Assembly: GCF_018476525.1 (NCBI RefSeq) | Contig: NZ_JAHCST010000047.1 | Location: 1-64,000, forward strand | Source: Acrocarpospora catenulata | GTDB lineage: Bacteria; Actinomycetota; Actinomycetes; Streptosporangiales; Streptosporangiaceae | Length of the DNA stretch: 64,000 bases | Direction of reading: 5' to 3' | In this document: positions 41,504 to 52,343 of the stretch, piece by piece | Position numbering within the stretch: the first letter of the stretch is position 1 | How the letters are laid out: each line of letters begins with the position of its first letter | The notes under the pieces: model-generated | Told to the model about the DNA's origin: nothing | What the model saw: only the letters and a program-made list of their open reading frames with translations | Database searches by the model: none | Made by a program: the position numbers and the translations under genes

Positions 41504-42645
41504 CCCCGCCCGTCCCGTCATCGGGAAACTCGGGAGACCTGGGAGATTCGGGAGACGGGGCCGCTTTCCTGCTCACGGACGGCGAACCGGAACGGCCGAG
41601 ACGCCGCCCTCGCCGGGGCCGAAAACGGCTGATCCTGGCCGGCTGCGCCGCCGCGTGCACCCTGGCCGCCGTGCTGGGCGTGCGCTCGGTGCTGCTGCCG
41701 CTGATCCGGCCCGACGACTTCGAGGGCGCAGGGACCGGCGCGGTCACCGTCGAGATCAAGCCAGGGCAGAGCGCCGGCCAGATCGCCGACACGCTCGCCG
41801 AGGCCGGGGTGGTGGCCACCTCGCGCTCCTTCGTGAAGGCGGTCAGGGAACGCGCCAAGGAGAACAGCCTGCGCCCCGGCCGCTACCGGCTGGCCCGCGG
41901 CATGGCCGCCGGCGCCGCGCTGGACCGGCTGCTGGACGAGAGCTCCCGGGTGGTCCGCCGGGTCGCCGTGCCGGAGGGCCTGTGGGCGGGGGAGGCACTG
42001 TCCCGGCTGGCCAAGGGCTCCGGCATCCCGCTGGCCCAGCTCCAGCAGGTGGTGGCCGCGCCGCACGGCCTGGGCCTGCCCGCCTACGCCGGCGGGGTGG
42101 AGGGCTACCTGTTCCCCGCCACCTACGAGGTCGAGCCGAACACCACCGCCAAGGACCTGGTCCGGGCCATGGTCACCCGGTTCCGCCGCACGGCCGAGGA
42201 GCTCCGGCTGGACCAGGCCGCCACCGGGGTTAAGCTCACCCCCCGGGAGGTGGTCGTCGTGGCCAGCATCATCCAGGCGGAGGGCGGCCGGGACGAGGAC
42301 TATCCGAAGATCGCTAGAGTGATCTACAACCGGCTGGCCAAGGGCCGCAAGCTGGAGATGGACTCCACGGTCAACTACGTCCAGGGGCGCCGCACGCTCC
42401 GGGTCTCCGAGAAGGACATCAAGGTGGCCTCGCCGTACAACACCTACCGCTACGCGGGCCTGCCGCCGGGTCCGATCGGCAGCCCCGGCGAGAAGGCGCT
42501 CAAGGCCGCGCTGCACCCGGCCGAGGGTGATTGGTACTGGTTTGTCACCACAGATCCAGGACGTAGAATCACCAAATTCACTGACAGCGAAGGCGAGTTC
42601 GTGAAATATCGGGAAGAGCTGAACAGATACCTAGGGGCCGACTAG
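41500..42645 (+). CDS. mltG: Endolytic transglycosylase MltG, copy 1
   Basis: A 381-residue peptidoglycan transglycosylase thought to cut nascent glycan strands and set chain length. A basic cytoplasmic tail precedes one transmembrane helix (about 44-68), a LysM-like domain ([20 protein letters not shown]) and the YceG catalytic domain. The likely catalytic Glu is E261 in SIIQAEGG, and [10 protein letters not shown] is the conserved late motif. The GTG overlaps the ruvX stop, so it belongs to the alaS-ruvX-mltG chain. Confidence 0.93.
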   Translation: MTPPVPSSGNSGDLGDSGDGAAFLLTDGEPERPRRRPRRGRKRLILAGCAAACTLAAVLGVRSVLLPLIRPDDFEGAGTGAVTVEIKPGQSAGQIADTLAEAGVVATSRSFVKAVRERAKENSLRPGRYRLARGMAAGAALDRLLDESSRVVRRVAVPEGLWAGEALSRLAKGSGIPLAQLQQVVAAPHGLGLPAYAGGVEGYLFPATYEVEPNTTAKDLVRAMVTRFRRTAEELRLDQAATGVKLTPREVVVVASIIQAEGGRDEDYPKIARVIYNRLAKGRKLEMDSTVNYVQGRRTLRVSEKDIKVASPYNTYRYAGLPPGPIGSPGEKALKAALHPAEGDWYWFVTTDPGRRITKFTDSEGEFVKYREELNRYLGAD

Positions 42646-42774
42646 GCCGACTCCCCGCACCCCCGCCACCACGGGGGACGGGCCAAGCGACCAATCCGAC
42701 GCCTGTATCCCCCGCTCGTTCCGCTTGCTCGCTTGACGTGAGGCAGGTCGGACCGAGAGATTGGCCTGCGCACT

Positions 42775-43938
42775 ATGAACGATCTCGACATGGACTCACT
42801 GCTTGGTGGCGCCGAGGACGAAGGGCCGTCCCGGCGGCGCTCGCGTGGTCCCAGCCGGCGGCAGCAGGGCCGCAGCCGCAAGCGGCGCCGCCGTACCCGG
42901 CGCAAGGGCGCCGCGGCCTCGGTCATCGCCCTGGTGGTGATCGTCGGCATCCTGGGCGGGGGCGGGTACCTCGCCTACACCTGGGTGCGCGGCGTCATGA
43001 TCCCCAAGGACTACACCGGCCAGGGCAGCGGCGAGGTGGTCATCGAGATCAAGGAGGGCTCCTCCGCCTCCGACGTGGCCCAGACCCTGGAGGACGAGGG
43101 CGTGGTGGCCAGCACCCGGGCGTTCATCAACGCCGTGGACGCGGCGGGCAAGGGCGCCTCGCTGCAGCCCGGGACCTACACCATGCGCCGCCAGATGTCC
43201 GCCGAGGCCGCGGTGACGCTGCTCGACCCCGAGAAGCGGGTGCGCTCCAGCCTGCCCATCCCCGAGGGCTACCGGCTCAGCAAGATCTTCACCGTGCTCT
43301 CCACCGCCACCGGGCTCCCGGTGGACGACTTCAAGCAGGCCGCCAAGAGTGACATCGGCCTCCCCGAGTACGCCGGCGGCAGGCTGGAGGGCTTCGCCTT
43401 CCCGGCCACCTACGAGCTCAACCCCAACATGACGGCCGGCGCGATCCTCAGCCGCATGGTGGAGAGGTTCAACGAGACCGCCGTCAAGGTGGACCTGGAG
43501 AACCAGGCCAAGAAGATCGGCTTCACCCCCAGGGACATCATCATCATCGCCAGCATCGTCCAGGCCGAGTCCGGCAGCGCCGAGGACATGCCCAAGGTGG
43601 CCCGCGTCATCTACAACCGCCTAGGCCTCAACCCGCCGATGGAACTGAAGATGGACAGCACGTTGATGTACGGCCTCAACAAGTACGGCATCGCGGCCAC
43701 CGACGCCGAGACCAGAAGCAACAACAAATACAACACCTACAAGTTCCACGGCCTCCCGCCCGGACCCATCTCCAACCCCGGCGACCACGCGATCGAGGCG
43801 GCGCTCCACCCGGCCAAGGGTGACTGGCTCTACTTCGTCACCACCGACCCGGAGAAGGGCATCACCAAGTTCACCGCCAGCGAGGCCGAGTTCTGGAAGT
43901 TCCGCGACGAGTTCAACCGCAACCACAACAACCAATAA
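42775..43938 (+). CDS. Endolytic transglycosylase MltG, copy 2
   Basis: A 387-residue second MltG directly after the first. It has a longer, very Arg-rich cytoplasmic tail (residues 20-44), a transmembrane helix (about 48-70), the LysM-like segment VEIKEGSSASDVAQTLEDEG-type and the YceG domain with likely catalytic E265 in SIVQAESG and LPPGPISNPG. The 129-bp gap from copy 1 has a weak hairpin (42660-42677) and a candidate promoter (TTGACG at 42733), so it may be transcribed separately. It looks intact and functional. Confidence 0.92.
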   Translation: MNDLDMDSLLGGAEDEGPSRRRSRGPSRRQQGRSRKRRRRTRRKGAAASVIALVVIVGILGGGGYLAYTWVRGVMIPKDYTGQGSGEVVIEIKEGSSASDVAQTLEDEGVVASTRAFINAVDAAGKGASLQPGTYTMRRQMSAEAAVTLLDPEKRVRSSLPIPEGYRLSKIFTVLSTATGLPVDDFKQAAKSDIGLPEYAGGRLEGFAFPATYELNPNMTAGAILSRMVERFNETAVKVDLENQAKKIGFTPRDIIIIASIVQAESGSAEDMPKVARVIYNRLGLNPPMELKMDSTLMYGLNKYGIAATDAETRSNNKYNTYKFHGLPPGPISNPGDHAIEAALHPAKGDWLYFVTTDPEKGITKFTASEAEFWKFRDEFNRNHNNQ

Positions 43939-43963
43939 CCAGCATCCAGCTAACCTGGGACAA

Positions 43964-44785
43964 ATGACCAGAACAGGCGTCTGCCGCGCGGCCGTCCTCG
44001 GCTTCCCGGTCAAGCATTCGCTCTCCCCGGTCCTGCACCGGACCGCGTACGCGGCGCTCGGCCTGACCGGCTGGCGCTACGACGCCATCGAGTGCGCCGA
44101 GCACGAGCTGGCCGGCCTGGTGGCCGGGTGCGGCCCCGAGTGGGCCGGCCTGTCGCTCACCATGCCGCTGAAGCGGGTGGTCTTCCCGCTCCTGGACACC
44201 GTGGACGACCTGGCCGTCCAGGTCGGCGCGGCGAACACGGTGCTCTTCAGGGACGGCGCCAGGCACGGCGCCAACACCGACGTGTACGGGATCGTGACGG
44301 CGCTGACCGAGGCCGGGATCACCCGCCCGGCCACCGCCACCGTGCTGGGCGGCGGCGCCACCGCGGCCTCCGCCCTGGCGGCCCTGCGCCAGCTCGGCCT
44401 GGCGGAGGTCACCCTGGTGGTCCGGGAGCCGGCCCGGGCGGAGGAGACCCTGGCGGTGGCCGACCGGCTCGGGGTGGGGGTGACCGTGCAGGGCTTCGAG
44501 AAGTTCGACGCCGAGGTGGACCTGCTGATCTCCACACTGCCGTCCGGCGCGGCCGACGCCCTCGCGACCGAGGCGACAGCGGCCCGGGCGGTCTTCGACG
44601 TGGTCTACTCGCCCTGGCCCACCCCACTGGCGGTAGCCGTACGGGCAGCGGGACGCAAGGTGGTCGGCGGCTTCCCGATGCTCCTGCACCAGGCCGCCCG
44701 GCAGGTGGAACTGATGACCGGGAGCTACCTGGCCCCGGTCGCCGAGATGCGCCGGGCGGGGGAGCAAGCGCTCGCCGGGTCCTGA
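43964..44785 (+). CDS. aroE: Shikimate dehydrogenase
   Basis: A 273-residue NADPH-dependent enzyme of aromatic amino acid synthesis. The substrate region is AAVLGFPVKHSLSPVLHR, the catalytic Lys is in LSLTMPLKR, the paired Asp is in GANTDVYG, and the nucleotide loop is VLGGGATAAS. The ATG at 43964 has TAACCT ending 7 nt upstream, a leaderless pattern. aroE after mltG is a conserved order. Confidence 0.93.
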   Translation: MTRTGVCRAAVLGFPVKHSLSPVLHRTAYAALGLTGWRYDAIECAEHELAGLVAGCGPEWAGLSLTMPLKRVVFPLLDTVDDLAVQVGAANTVLFRDGARHGANTDVYGIVTALTEAGITRPATATVLGGGATAASALAALRQLGLAEVTLVVREPARAEETLAVADRLGVGVTVQGFEKFDAEVDLLISTLPSGAADALATEATAARAVFDVVYSPWPTPLAVAVRAAGRKVVGGFPMLLHQAARQVELMTGSYLAPVAEMRRAGEQALAGS

Positions 44786-44839
44786 CCGCCTCCGGGAATG
44801 AATCCGGTTCCACGTTCCGTTTGTCGAATGTAGGGTTTG

Positions 44840-44922
44840 CCCGGCCGCTGCCGGTGTCTGGACTGAACGCAGGGAGCGCAGCGACCGGAGAGAGGGAAGA
44901 CACCGGCTGCGGAGCGGCCGGG
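44840..44922. repeat. Long imperfect inverted repeat after aroE
   Basis: Arms CCCGGCCGCT + GCCGGTGTCT (44840-44859) and AGACACCGGC (44898-44907) + AGCGGCCGGG (44913-44922) pair over 20 bp, interrupted only by a 5-nt bulge. The loop is 38 nt and purine-rich. It begins 55 nt past the aroE stop and could act as its terminator or form part of the infC leader. Confidence 0.7.
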
Positions 44923-45094
44923 CCGGCCTGCCGGAGGCGGGCCCATAGATACTGTGGTAGTGTTGCCAATCGATCGGTCTGGCATACCAGCTGGACGCGC
45001 AAGCGGAGGTCAACCTCCCACCTGATCGGCCGAGAGGCCGACGGGTCAAGGATCACAGCAGAGTTCTGAAGAACAACCGTTAAGGACTCAGTGG

Positions 45095-45124
45095 CCCCGC
45101 ATTGCGTGACGTGTGGGGTCTTTT
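45095..45124 (+). terminator. Attenuator-like hairpin in the infC leader
   Basis: CCCCGCA (45095-45101) pairs with TGTGGGG (45112-45118) with one G-U pair, and is followed directly by TCTTTT. This looks like an intrinsic terminator about 50 nt before the infC start, in a place suited to attenuation. Confidence 0.5.
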
Positions 45125-45176
45125 GGCATTTTCTCCACACGGTCGAGCACCTAAGCGGAAGTCCCTTGGAGGTCCC

Positions 45177-45794
45177 ATCAGCACCGAGCCCCGCATCAAT
45201 GATCGTATTCGTGTGCCCGAGGTTCGCCTCGTCGGCCCGAACGGCGAGCAGGTCGGCATCGTGTCGATCCACGACGCGCTGAAGCTGGCCCAGGAGGCCG
45301 ATCTCGACCTGGTCGAGGTCGCGGCCACCGCTCGCCCGCCCGTGTGCAAGCTCATGGACTACGGCAAGTTCAAGTACGAGTCGGCCATGAAGGCCCGCGA
45401 GGCACGCCGTAACCAGGCACATACGATCATCAAGGAGATCAAGCTCCGGCCGAAGATCGACCCGCACGACTACGAGACCAAGAAGGGTCACGTCGTGCGC
45501 TTCCTCAAGGCGGGGGACAAGGTCAAGGTCACCATCATGTTCCGCGGGCGCGAGCAGTCCCGTCCGGAACTGGGCTTCCGGCTCCTGCAGCGGCTCGCCG
45601 AGGACGTCACGGAGCTGGGCTTCGTCGAGTCCCAGGCCAAGCAGGACGGCCGGAACATGATCATGGTGATCGGTCCGCACAAGAAGAAGGCCGAGGCCAA
45701 GGCCGAGCGGGCGGCGGCCAAGGCCCAGCGTGCCGACGAGCCGGGTGACGACGCCCCGGTGTCCTCGGCCGTGGACTCCATACCGGAGTCGTAG
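45177..45794 (+). CDS. infC: Translation initiation factor IF-3
   Basis: About 205 residues. No ATG, GTG or TTG fits the known N-terminus. The codon ATC at 45177 lies 4 nt after GGAGG (45168-45172) and gives the usual IF-3 beginning [20 protein letters not shown]. Rare start codons such as AUU or AUC are characteristic of infC because IF-3 discriminates against them, giving autoregulation. The N-terminal domain, basic linker ([18 protein letters not shown]) and C-terminal domain are complete, with a charged C-terminal tail. First gene of infC-rpmI-rplT. Confidence 0.93.
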   Translation: MSTEPRINDRIRVPEVRLVGPNGEQVGIVSIHDALKLAQEADLDLVEVAATARPPVCKLMDYGKFKYESAMKAREARRNQAHTIIKEIKLRPKIDPHDYETKKGHVVRFLKAGDKVKVTIMFRGREQSRPELGFRLLQRLAEDVTELGFVESQAKQDGRNMIMVIGPHKKKAEAKAERAAAKAQRADEPGDDAPVSSAVDSIPES

Positions 45795-45928
45795 CCGCGG
45801 CGCTGGCCGCGGCGGCAGAACCATCGCGGAACCCGTGCGGTTCCGATCGAGTCAGGCATGCCGTGGCTCGGGCCTGTCGAAAACAGGCCCGGGCAGCGGC
45901 ACGGGAACAACGAGGGAGAGACGGCTAC

Positions 45929-46123
45929 ATGCCGAAGATGAAGACGCACAGTGGTGCGAAGAAGCGGTTCCGGGTGACCGGTTCCGGCAAGATCGTTCGC
46001 CGGCGGGCCAACCGGAAGCACCTTTTCGAGCACAAGCCGTCCACTCGTACGCGCAGGCTTGAGAGCGACGTCGTGATTTCCGACGCCGACGCCAAGAAGA
46101 TCAAGAAGCTGCTCGCCAAGTAA
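45929..46123 (+). CDS. rpmI: Large ribosomal subunit protein bL35
   Basis: A 64-residue basic ribosomal protein with the typical start [20 protein letters not shown]. The ATG follows GAGGGAG. It is the middle gene of the infC-rpmI-rplT operon. Confidence 0.96.
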   Translation: MPKMKTHSGAKKRFRVTGSGKIVRRRANRKHLFEHKPSTRTRRLESDVVISDADAKKIKKLLAK

Positions 46124-46144
46124 CCCCCGGGGAGATAGATACAC

Positions 46145-46525
46145 ATGGCACGCGTGAAGAGGGCGCTCAACGCCAAGAAGAAGCGCCGGGTCGTCCTTGA
46201 GCGGGCGAGTGGCTACCGGGGTCAGCGGTCGCGGTTGTACCGCAAGGCCAAGGAGCAGATGCTCCACTCGATGACCTACGCCTACCGGGACCGCAAGGAC
46301 AAGAAGGGCACCTTCCGGCGCCTTTGGATCCAGCGGGTCAACGCGGCGGCCCGGGCCAACGGCATGACCTACAACCGGTTCATCCAGGGCCTGCGCCTGG
46401 CCGGCATCGAGGTGGACCGCAAGATCCTGGCCGACCTCGCCGTGAACGACGCCCCGACCTTCGCCACCCTGGTCGAGGCCGCCAAGAAGGCGCTCCCGGC
46501 GGACGTGAACGCGCCGGTCGCCTGA
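46145..46525 (+). CDS. rplT: Large ribosomal subunit protein bL20
   Basis: A 126-residue ribosomal protein with the usual start [15 protein letters not shown] and the core [21 protein letters not shown]20 binds 23S rRNA early in 50S assembly and in several bacteria represses this operon through its mRNA leader. Upstream spacing to rpmI is 21 nt, and a hairpin terminator follows. Confidence 0.96.
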   Translation: MARVKRALNAKKKRRVVLERASGYRGQRSRLYRKAKEQMLHSMTYAYRDRKDKKGTFRRLWIQRVNAAARANGMTYNRFIQGLRLAGIEVDRKILADLAVNDAPTFATLVEAAKKALPADVNAPVA

Positions 46526-46541
46526 TTACCGAGCAATCGCT

Positions 46542-46573
46542 GAGGGGCTCACCGGCCGTCCGGTGGGCCCCTC
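46542..46573 (+). terminator. Terminator after rplT
   Basis: GAGGGGCTCACCGG and CCGGTGGGCCCCTC form a 14 bp stem with a single T-G pair and a CCGT loop, 16 nt after the rplT stop. No long T-run follows. Confidence 0.75.
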
Positions 46574-46600
46574 GGCGTGTCCAGGACTAAGGTCGAGATC

Positions 46601-47398
46601 ATGTCCGAGCTCACCAATATCAAGTCGCCCCGGGTGAAGGCGGCGCGGCGGCTGACCAAGCGCGCCTTCCGGGACCGGGACCGCGCGTTCCTGGCCGAGG
46701 GCCCGCAGGCGGTACGGGAGGCGCTGGCGCTGGACGGGGTCACGGTGGAGCTGTTCGCCACCGCCGAGGCCGAGCTGCGGCATCCCGAGATCATCACCGC
46801 CGCCAAACTGGCCGGGGTGCCGGTCTTCCGGGCCAGCGGAGAGGTGATGGCCGAGCTCGCCCAGACCGTCACCCCGCAGGGGCTGCTGGCGGTCTGCCGG
46901 TTCGTGCACGTGCCGCTGGAGGAGGCGGTGGGGGAGCACGCCCGGCTGGTGGCCGTGCTGGCCCACGTGCGCGACCCGGGCAACGCCGGAACCGTGCTCC
47001 GCACCGCCGACGCCGCCGGGGCCGACGCGGTGGTGTTCACCGACGCCTCGGTCGACCCCTACAACGGCAAGTGCGTCCGGGCGAGCGCGGGCAGCCTCTT
47101 CCACCTGCCGGTGGCCACGGGCGCGCCGGTGGCCAAGGCCGTACAGGATCTGAAGACCCGGGGCCTGCGGGTGTTCGCCGCGGACGGAACCGGCCGCCGC
47201 ACCCTGGACGAGGTGGACCTCTCGGGCCCCACCGCCTGGCTGTTCGGCAACGAGGCCTGGGGCCTGCCCGCCGACCTGCTGGCCCTCGCTGACGAGGTCG
47301 TCCGCGTCCCGATCTACGGCCGCGCCGAGAGCCTCAACCTGGCCACCGCCGCCGCCGTCTGCCTCTACGCTTCCGCCGGAGCGCACCGGCGCGGGTGA
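46601..47398 (+). CDS. TrmH/SpoU family RNA 2'-O-methyltransferase (TsnR-like)
   Basis: A 265-residue SPOUT methyltransferase with an N-terminal substrate-binding domain. The three SpoU motifs are present: LAHVRDPGNAGTVLRTADAAG-type motif 1 (N and R catalytic/structural), LFGNEAWGLP motif 2, and YGRAESLNLATAAAV motif 3. It probably methylates a ribose in rRNA. A TsnR-like gene directly after rplT is conserved in actinobacteria, including M. tuberculosis. The exact nucleotide is unknown, and drug resistance should not be assumed. Confidence 0.9.
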   Translation: MSELTNIKSPRVKAARRLTKRAFRDRDRAFLAEGPQAVREALALDGVTVELFATAEAELRHPEIITAAKLAGVPVFRASGEVMAELAQTVTPQGLLAVCRFVHVPLEEAVGEHARLVAVLAHVRDPGNAGTVLRTADAAGADAVVFTDASVDPYNGKCVRASAGSLFHLPVATGAPVAKAVQDLKTRGLRVFAADGTGRRTLDEVDLSGPTAWLFGNEAWGLPADLLALADEVVRVPIYGRAESLNLATAAAVCLYASAGAHRRG

Positions 47399-47475
47399 AT
47401 TCTGGTGGAAGAGGTTTGTACCCCGGAACGCCGAGGCTGCCAGAGGGCTTGGGAAAACCGCTATTGTCGGCCGTG

Positions 47476-48603
47476 ATGGCTCAAATAACAGGTGTGGAAG
47501 CGGATTCCCGGCTGGAGGCCTTCTTGCGTGGCGTGAACACCCATGACCGGGGTTTCGACCCGGCGAGTGTGATCGCTGTCGATGATCTCCCCGATGGCCT
47601 GGTTGCGGTGGACGACGCCGGACGGGTGGTGTCGGTGAACCGGGCCGCCGAGCGGCTCACCGGGGTGCCCCGGGAGCGGGCGATCGGCGCCGACGTCACC
47701 GACGTGCTGCCACTGCGGGACGCGGAGGGCCGCGACTGGTGGAAGTGGCTGGATCCCTACGGCGGGCTGTCGATCCGCAGCCGCCAGGTGGAGCTGCCGC
47801 TGCTGCTGGACCGGCGCGAGCTGCTGGTGGCCGCCCGCTTCGTCCGGTCACCTGCGCGCGGGGGCCGGGTGGTCCGCGTGGTCGTCACGCTGCGCGACGC
47901 CGCCGCCCGGCACCGCCTGGAGCGCAGCCGCGCCGACCTGGTGAGCACCGTCGCCCACGAGCTGCGCTCCCCGCTGACCAGCGTGAAGGGCTTCACCGCC
48001 ACGCTGCTGGCCAAGTGGGAGAGGTTCAACGACGCGCAGAAGCTGGTCATGCTGCAGACCGTCAACGCCGACGCGGACCGGGTCACCCGGCTCATCACCG
48101 AACTGCTGGACGTCTCCAGGATCGAGTCGGGGCGGCTGGAGATCCGCCGCCAGGTGGTGGACATCCCGGCCAGGGCGCGGCGCATCATCGCCGGGCGGGT
48201 CGCGGCCGGCGAACCCGAGGACCGGTTCGTGCTCACCGTCAACGAGCCGCTCCCGGAAACCTGGCTGGACCAGGACAAGATCGATCAAATCCTGGCCAAC
48301 CTGCTGGAAAACGCGGTGCGGCACGGGCGCGGTAAAGTGACAATCGTCGTAGAACCCGTGGAATGGGGAGTGGCCGTGTCCGTGCGCGACGAGGGCGAGG
48401 GTGTCGCACCCGAGCTGGCCTCGCGCGTCTTCCGCCAGTTCTGGCGCGGCAACGGCCGCCGCCGCGGCGGCACCGGGCTCGGCCTGTTCATCGTCAAGGG
48501 CCTGGTCGAGGCGCACGGCGGCACCATCGGCGTCCAGCGCGCGCCCGGCGGCGGCGCGGAGTTCCGATTTACCGTGCCCACTGGGGCCCCAGACTTCGCC
48601 TGA
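47476..48603 (+). CDS. PAS-domain sensor histidine kinase
   Basis: About 375 residues and soluble, with no transmembrane helix. A PAS domain (about 35-140, LPDGLVAVDDAGRVVSVNRA) precedes the H-box with H161 (STVAHELRSPLTSVKGF), N-box (NLLENAVRHG, N279), G1 (VRDEGEGV) and G2 (GTGLGLFIVKG). No response regulator adjoins it, so it is an orphan kinase by position. The ATG at 47476 lacks a ribosome site, and TATTGT ends 8 nt before it. The gene lies between the TsnR-like gene and pheS, a placement seen in other actinobacteria. Confidence 0.9.
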   Translation: MAQITGVEADSRLEAFLRGVNTHDRGFDPASVIAVDDLPDGLVAVDDAGRVVSVNRAAERLTGVPRERAIGADVTDVLPLRDAEGRDWWKWLDPYGGLSIRSRQVELPLLLDRRELLVAARFVRSPARGGRVVRVVVTLRDAAARHRLERSRADLVSTVAHELRSPLTSVKGFTATLLAKWERFNDAQKLVMLQTVNADADRVTRLITELLDVSRIESGRLEIRRQVVDIPARARRIIAGRVAAGEPEDRFVLTVNEPLPETWLDQDKIDQILANLLENAVRHGRGKVTIVVEPVEWGVAVSVRDEGEGVAPELASRVFRQFWRGNGRRRGGTGLGLFIVKGLVEAHGGTIGVQRAPGGGAEFRFTVPTGAPDFA

Positions 48604-49790
<1,187 letters not shown>

Positions 49791-49791
<1 letters not shown>

Positions 49792-52343
49792 TGAAAGTCC
49801 CGCTTTCCTGGCTGCGGGAGTTCGCCGATCTCCCCGCCGTCACCGCGCACGAGGTGGCCGACCGGCTCACCGAAGCCGGCCTCAAGCTGGAGGCCATCAC
49901 CTCGCACGGCCACGACCTCAAGAACGTGGTGGTCGGCCGGGTGCTGGAGATCGAGGAACTGGCCGGCTTCAAGAAGCCGATCCGGCACTGCAAGGTCGAG
50001 GTCGGCGAGGCGATGCCCCGCGAGATCGTCTGCGGCGCCACCAACTTCGAGCCCGGCGCCGTGGTCCCGGTGGCGCTGCCCGGCGCGGTCCTGCCCGGCG
50101 GCTTCGAGATCGCCTCCAGGAAGACCTACGGCCGCCTGTCCGACGGCATGATCTGCTCGGAGGCCGAACTCGGCATCGCCGACTCCTCACCCGGCATCCT
50201 GGTGCTGCCGCAGGACACCCCGATCGGCGCCGACGTGGTCGAGCTGCTCGGCCTGCGCGACGAGGTGCTGGAGCTGGAGATCACCCCCGACTGCGGCTAC
50301 GCGCTGTCCATCCGCGGCGTGGCCCGCGAGGCCGCCACCGCCTTCGGGGTGGCCTTCCACGACCCGGCCGCGATCGACTACCCGGTCTCCGGCGGTCCTT
50401 CGCACCCGGCCTCGATCGCCGACCCGACCGCCTGCGACCGCTTCGTGCTGCGCGCCGTCTCCGGCTTCGACCCCGCCGCCGAATCCCCGCTCTGGATGCG
50501 GGTACGGCTCGCCCGGGCCGGCATGCGCCCGGTCTCGCTGGCCGTGGACGTCACCAACTACGTGATGCTGGAGCTCGGCCAGCCCCTGCACGCCTTCGAC
50601 CGGGCCACCCTGCAGGGGGAGATCGTGGTCCGCCGGGCCGAGCCGGGGGAGACCCTGGAGACCCTCGACCACGTGGTGCGCGAGCTGCACCCGGAGGACA
50701 TCCTCATCACCGACGACTCCGGCCCGATCTCCATGGCCGGGACCATGGGCGGCCTGGCCACCGAGATCTCGGCGAACTCCGCCGACATCCTCATCGAGGC
50801 GGCGCACTTCTCCGCCACCGGCATCGCCCGCGAGTCCCGCCGCCACAACCTGGTCAGCGAGGCGTCCAAGCGCTTCGAACGCGGGGTGGACCGGGAACTG
50901 CCGCTGGCCGCCTCCTGGCGCGCGGTGGAGCTGCTGGTCTCGCTGGGCGGCGGCACCGCCGAGCCCGGCGTCACGCACGCCTCGGTGGACGTCGCGCCGG
51001 TGGCCATCGCCATCCCGTCCGGGCATCCGAGCGCGGTGGCGGGCGTGCCGTACCCGCGGGAGACCGTGATCAGGCGGCTGGAGCAGGTCGGCTGCCGGGT
51101 CGTGGACGGCGAGGTCGCGGTGAGCGGCGGGCCGCGTGGTGTGGCCGCCACCGGTGTGGTGTCCAGTGACGACCTGGCCGAGAAGCTGACCGTGCGCGGC
51201 GACGACATGATCACCGTCTACCCGCCGTCCTGGCGGCCCGACCTGACCGACCCCAACGACCTCGCCGAGGAGGTCATCCGGCTGGAGGGCTACGGCAACC
51301 TGCCCTCGGTGCTGCCCGCCGCCCCCGCCGGGGCCGGTCTCACCGAGACCCAGCGGCTGCGCCGCCGGGCCGGGCGGGCGCTGGCCGTGTCCGGGTACGT
51401 CGAGGTGCTGGCCTACCCGTTCATCGGCGTACGGGACCTGGACAACCTCCAGTTGCCAGCGGGCGACCCGCGCAGGGCCGCCACCCGGCTGGTCAACCCG
51501 CTCAGCGAGGACGAACCGCTGATGCGGACCACGCTGCTGCCCGGGCTCCTCAAGACCCTGGTCCGCAACGTCGGCCGCGGCTTCACCGACCTGGCCCTCT
51601 TCGAGGTCGGCCTGGTCTACCGTCCCGCCCCCGACGCTCCGGCCACCGCGCCCATCCTGCGGGTGGACCGGCTGCCCACCGAGGAGGAACGGGCCTGGAT
51701 CGAGTCGGCGCTGCCCGCCCAGCCGGTCCGGGTCGCGGCCGTGCTCGCCGGGCAGTTCGAGAAGTCCGGCTGGTGGGGGCCCGGGCGGGCCGCCATCTGG
51801 GCGGACGCCATCGAAGCCGCCCGGATCGTGGCAGGGGAGGCCGGGATCGCCCTTACCGTCAAGGCGGACCGGCACGAACCCTGGCACCCCGGCCGGTGCG
51901 CCGCCCTGTACGCAGGGGACACCCTGGTCGGCCACGCCGGTGAGCTGCATCCGCGCGTCATCGAGGCGTACGGGCTGCCGCCGCGCACCTGCGCGATGGA
52001 ACTGGAACTCTCCCGGCTGACCCCGTCCGGACCGCCACAGGCCCCGCCGGTCTCCGGCTACCCGGTGGCCACCCAGGACGTGGCGCTGATCGTCTCCGCC
52101 GACATCCCGGTCACGACGGTCGAGGCGGCACTCCGGGAGGGCGCGGGCGAACTCCTGGAGTCCATCCGGCTCTTCGACGTGTACGCCGGGGCCCAGGTAG
52201 GCGAAGGCCGCAAGTCCCTCGCCTACACGCTGCGCTTCCGCGCTCCCGACCGCACCCTGACCGTCGAGGAGACCACCGCGGCCCGCGACGCGGCGGTATC
52301 GGTGGCCACCGAACGCACCGGGGCCCGGCTGCGCGGCGCGTAG
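49791..52343 (+). CDS. pheT: Phenylalanyl-tRNA synthetase beta subunit
   Basis: An 850-residue beta subunit. It contains a B1 and OB-fold tRNA-binding domain ([13 protein letters not shown]), the B3/B4 editing domain ([17 protein letters not shown]), the B5 domain, an inactive synthetase-like core and the C-terminal FDX anticodon-binding domain ([18 protein letters not shown]). The ATG has GGAGG at 49782-49786 and overlaps the pheS stop (TGATG). Its last codons and stop fall within the first unit of a 37 bp tandem repeat. Confidence 0.95.

Larger units (their letters stand above)
44786..45176 (+). other. Structured 391-nt region between aroE and infC
   Basis: No coding frame is convincing here. 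It contains a long imperfect hairpin (44840-44922), a GGAGG-TCAA-CCTCC hairpin (45005-45018), TCGGCC-GAGA-GGCCGA with a GNRA-type loop (45026-45041), GTTC-TGAA-GAAC (45063-45074) and a GC hairpin followed by T residues (45095-45124). The last part ends in the infC ribosome site. Together they suggest an untranslated leader controlling infC-rpmI-rplT. Confidence 0.6.

Noticed and set aside
45102-45176. An upstream start for infC
   Set aside because: It would add an unrelated tail encoded by the leader hairpin. The ATC at 45177 has a strong ribosome site and the conserved IF-3 N-terminus.
44786-45176. T-box riboswitch or tRNA in the infC leader
   Set aside because: No T-box sequence (TGGNACCGCG type), specifier loop or cloverleaf with a GTTCRAN loop could be found.
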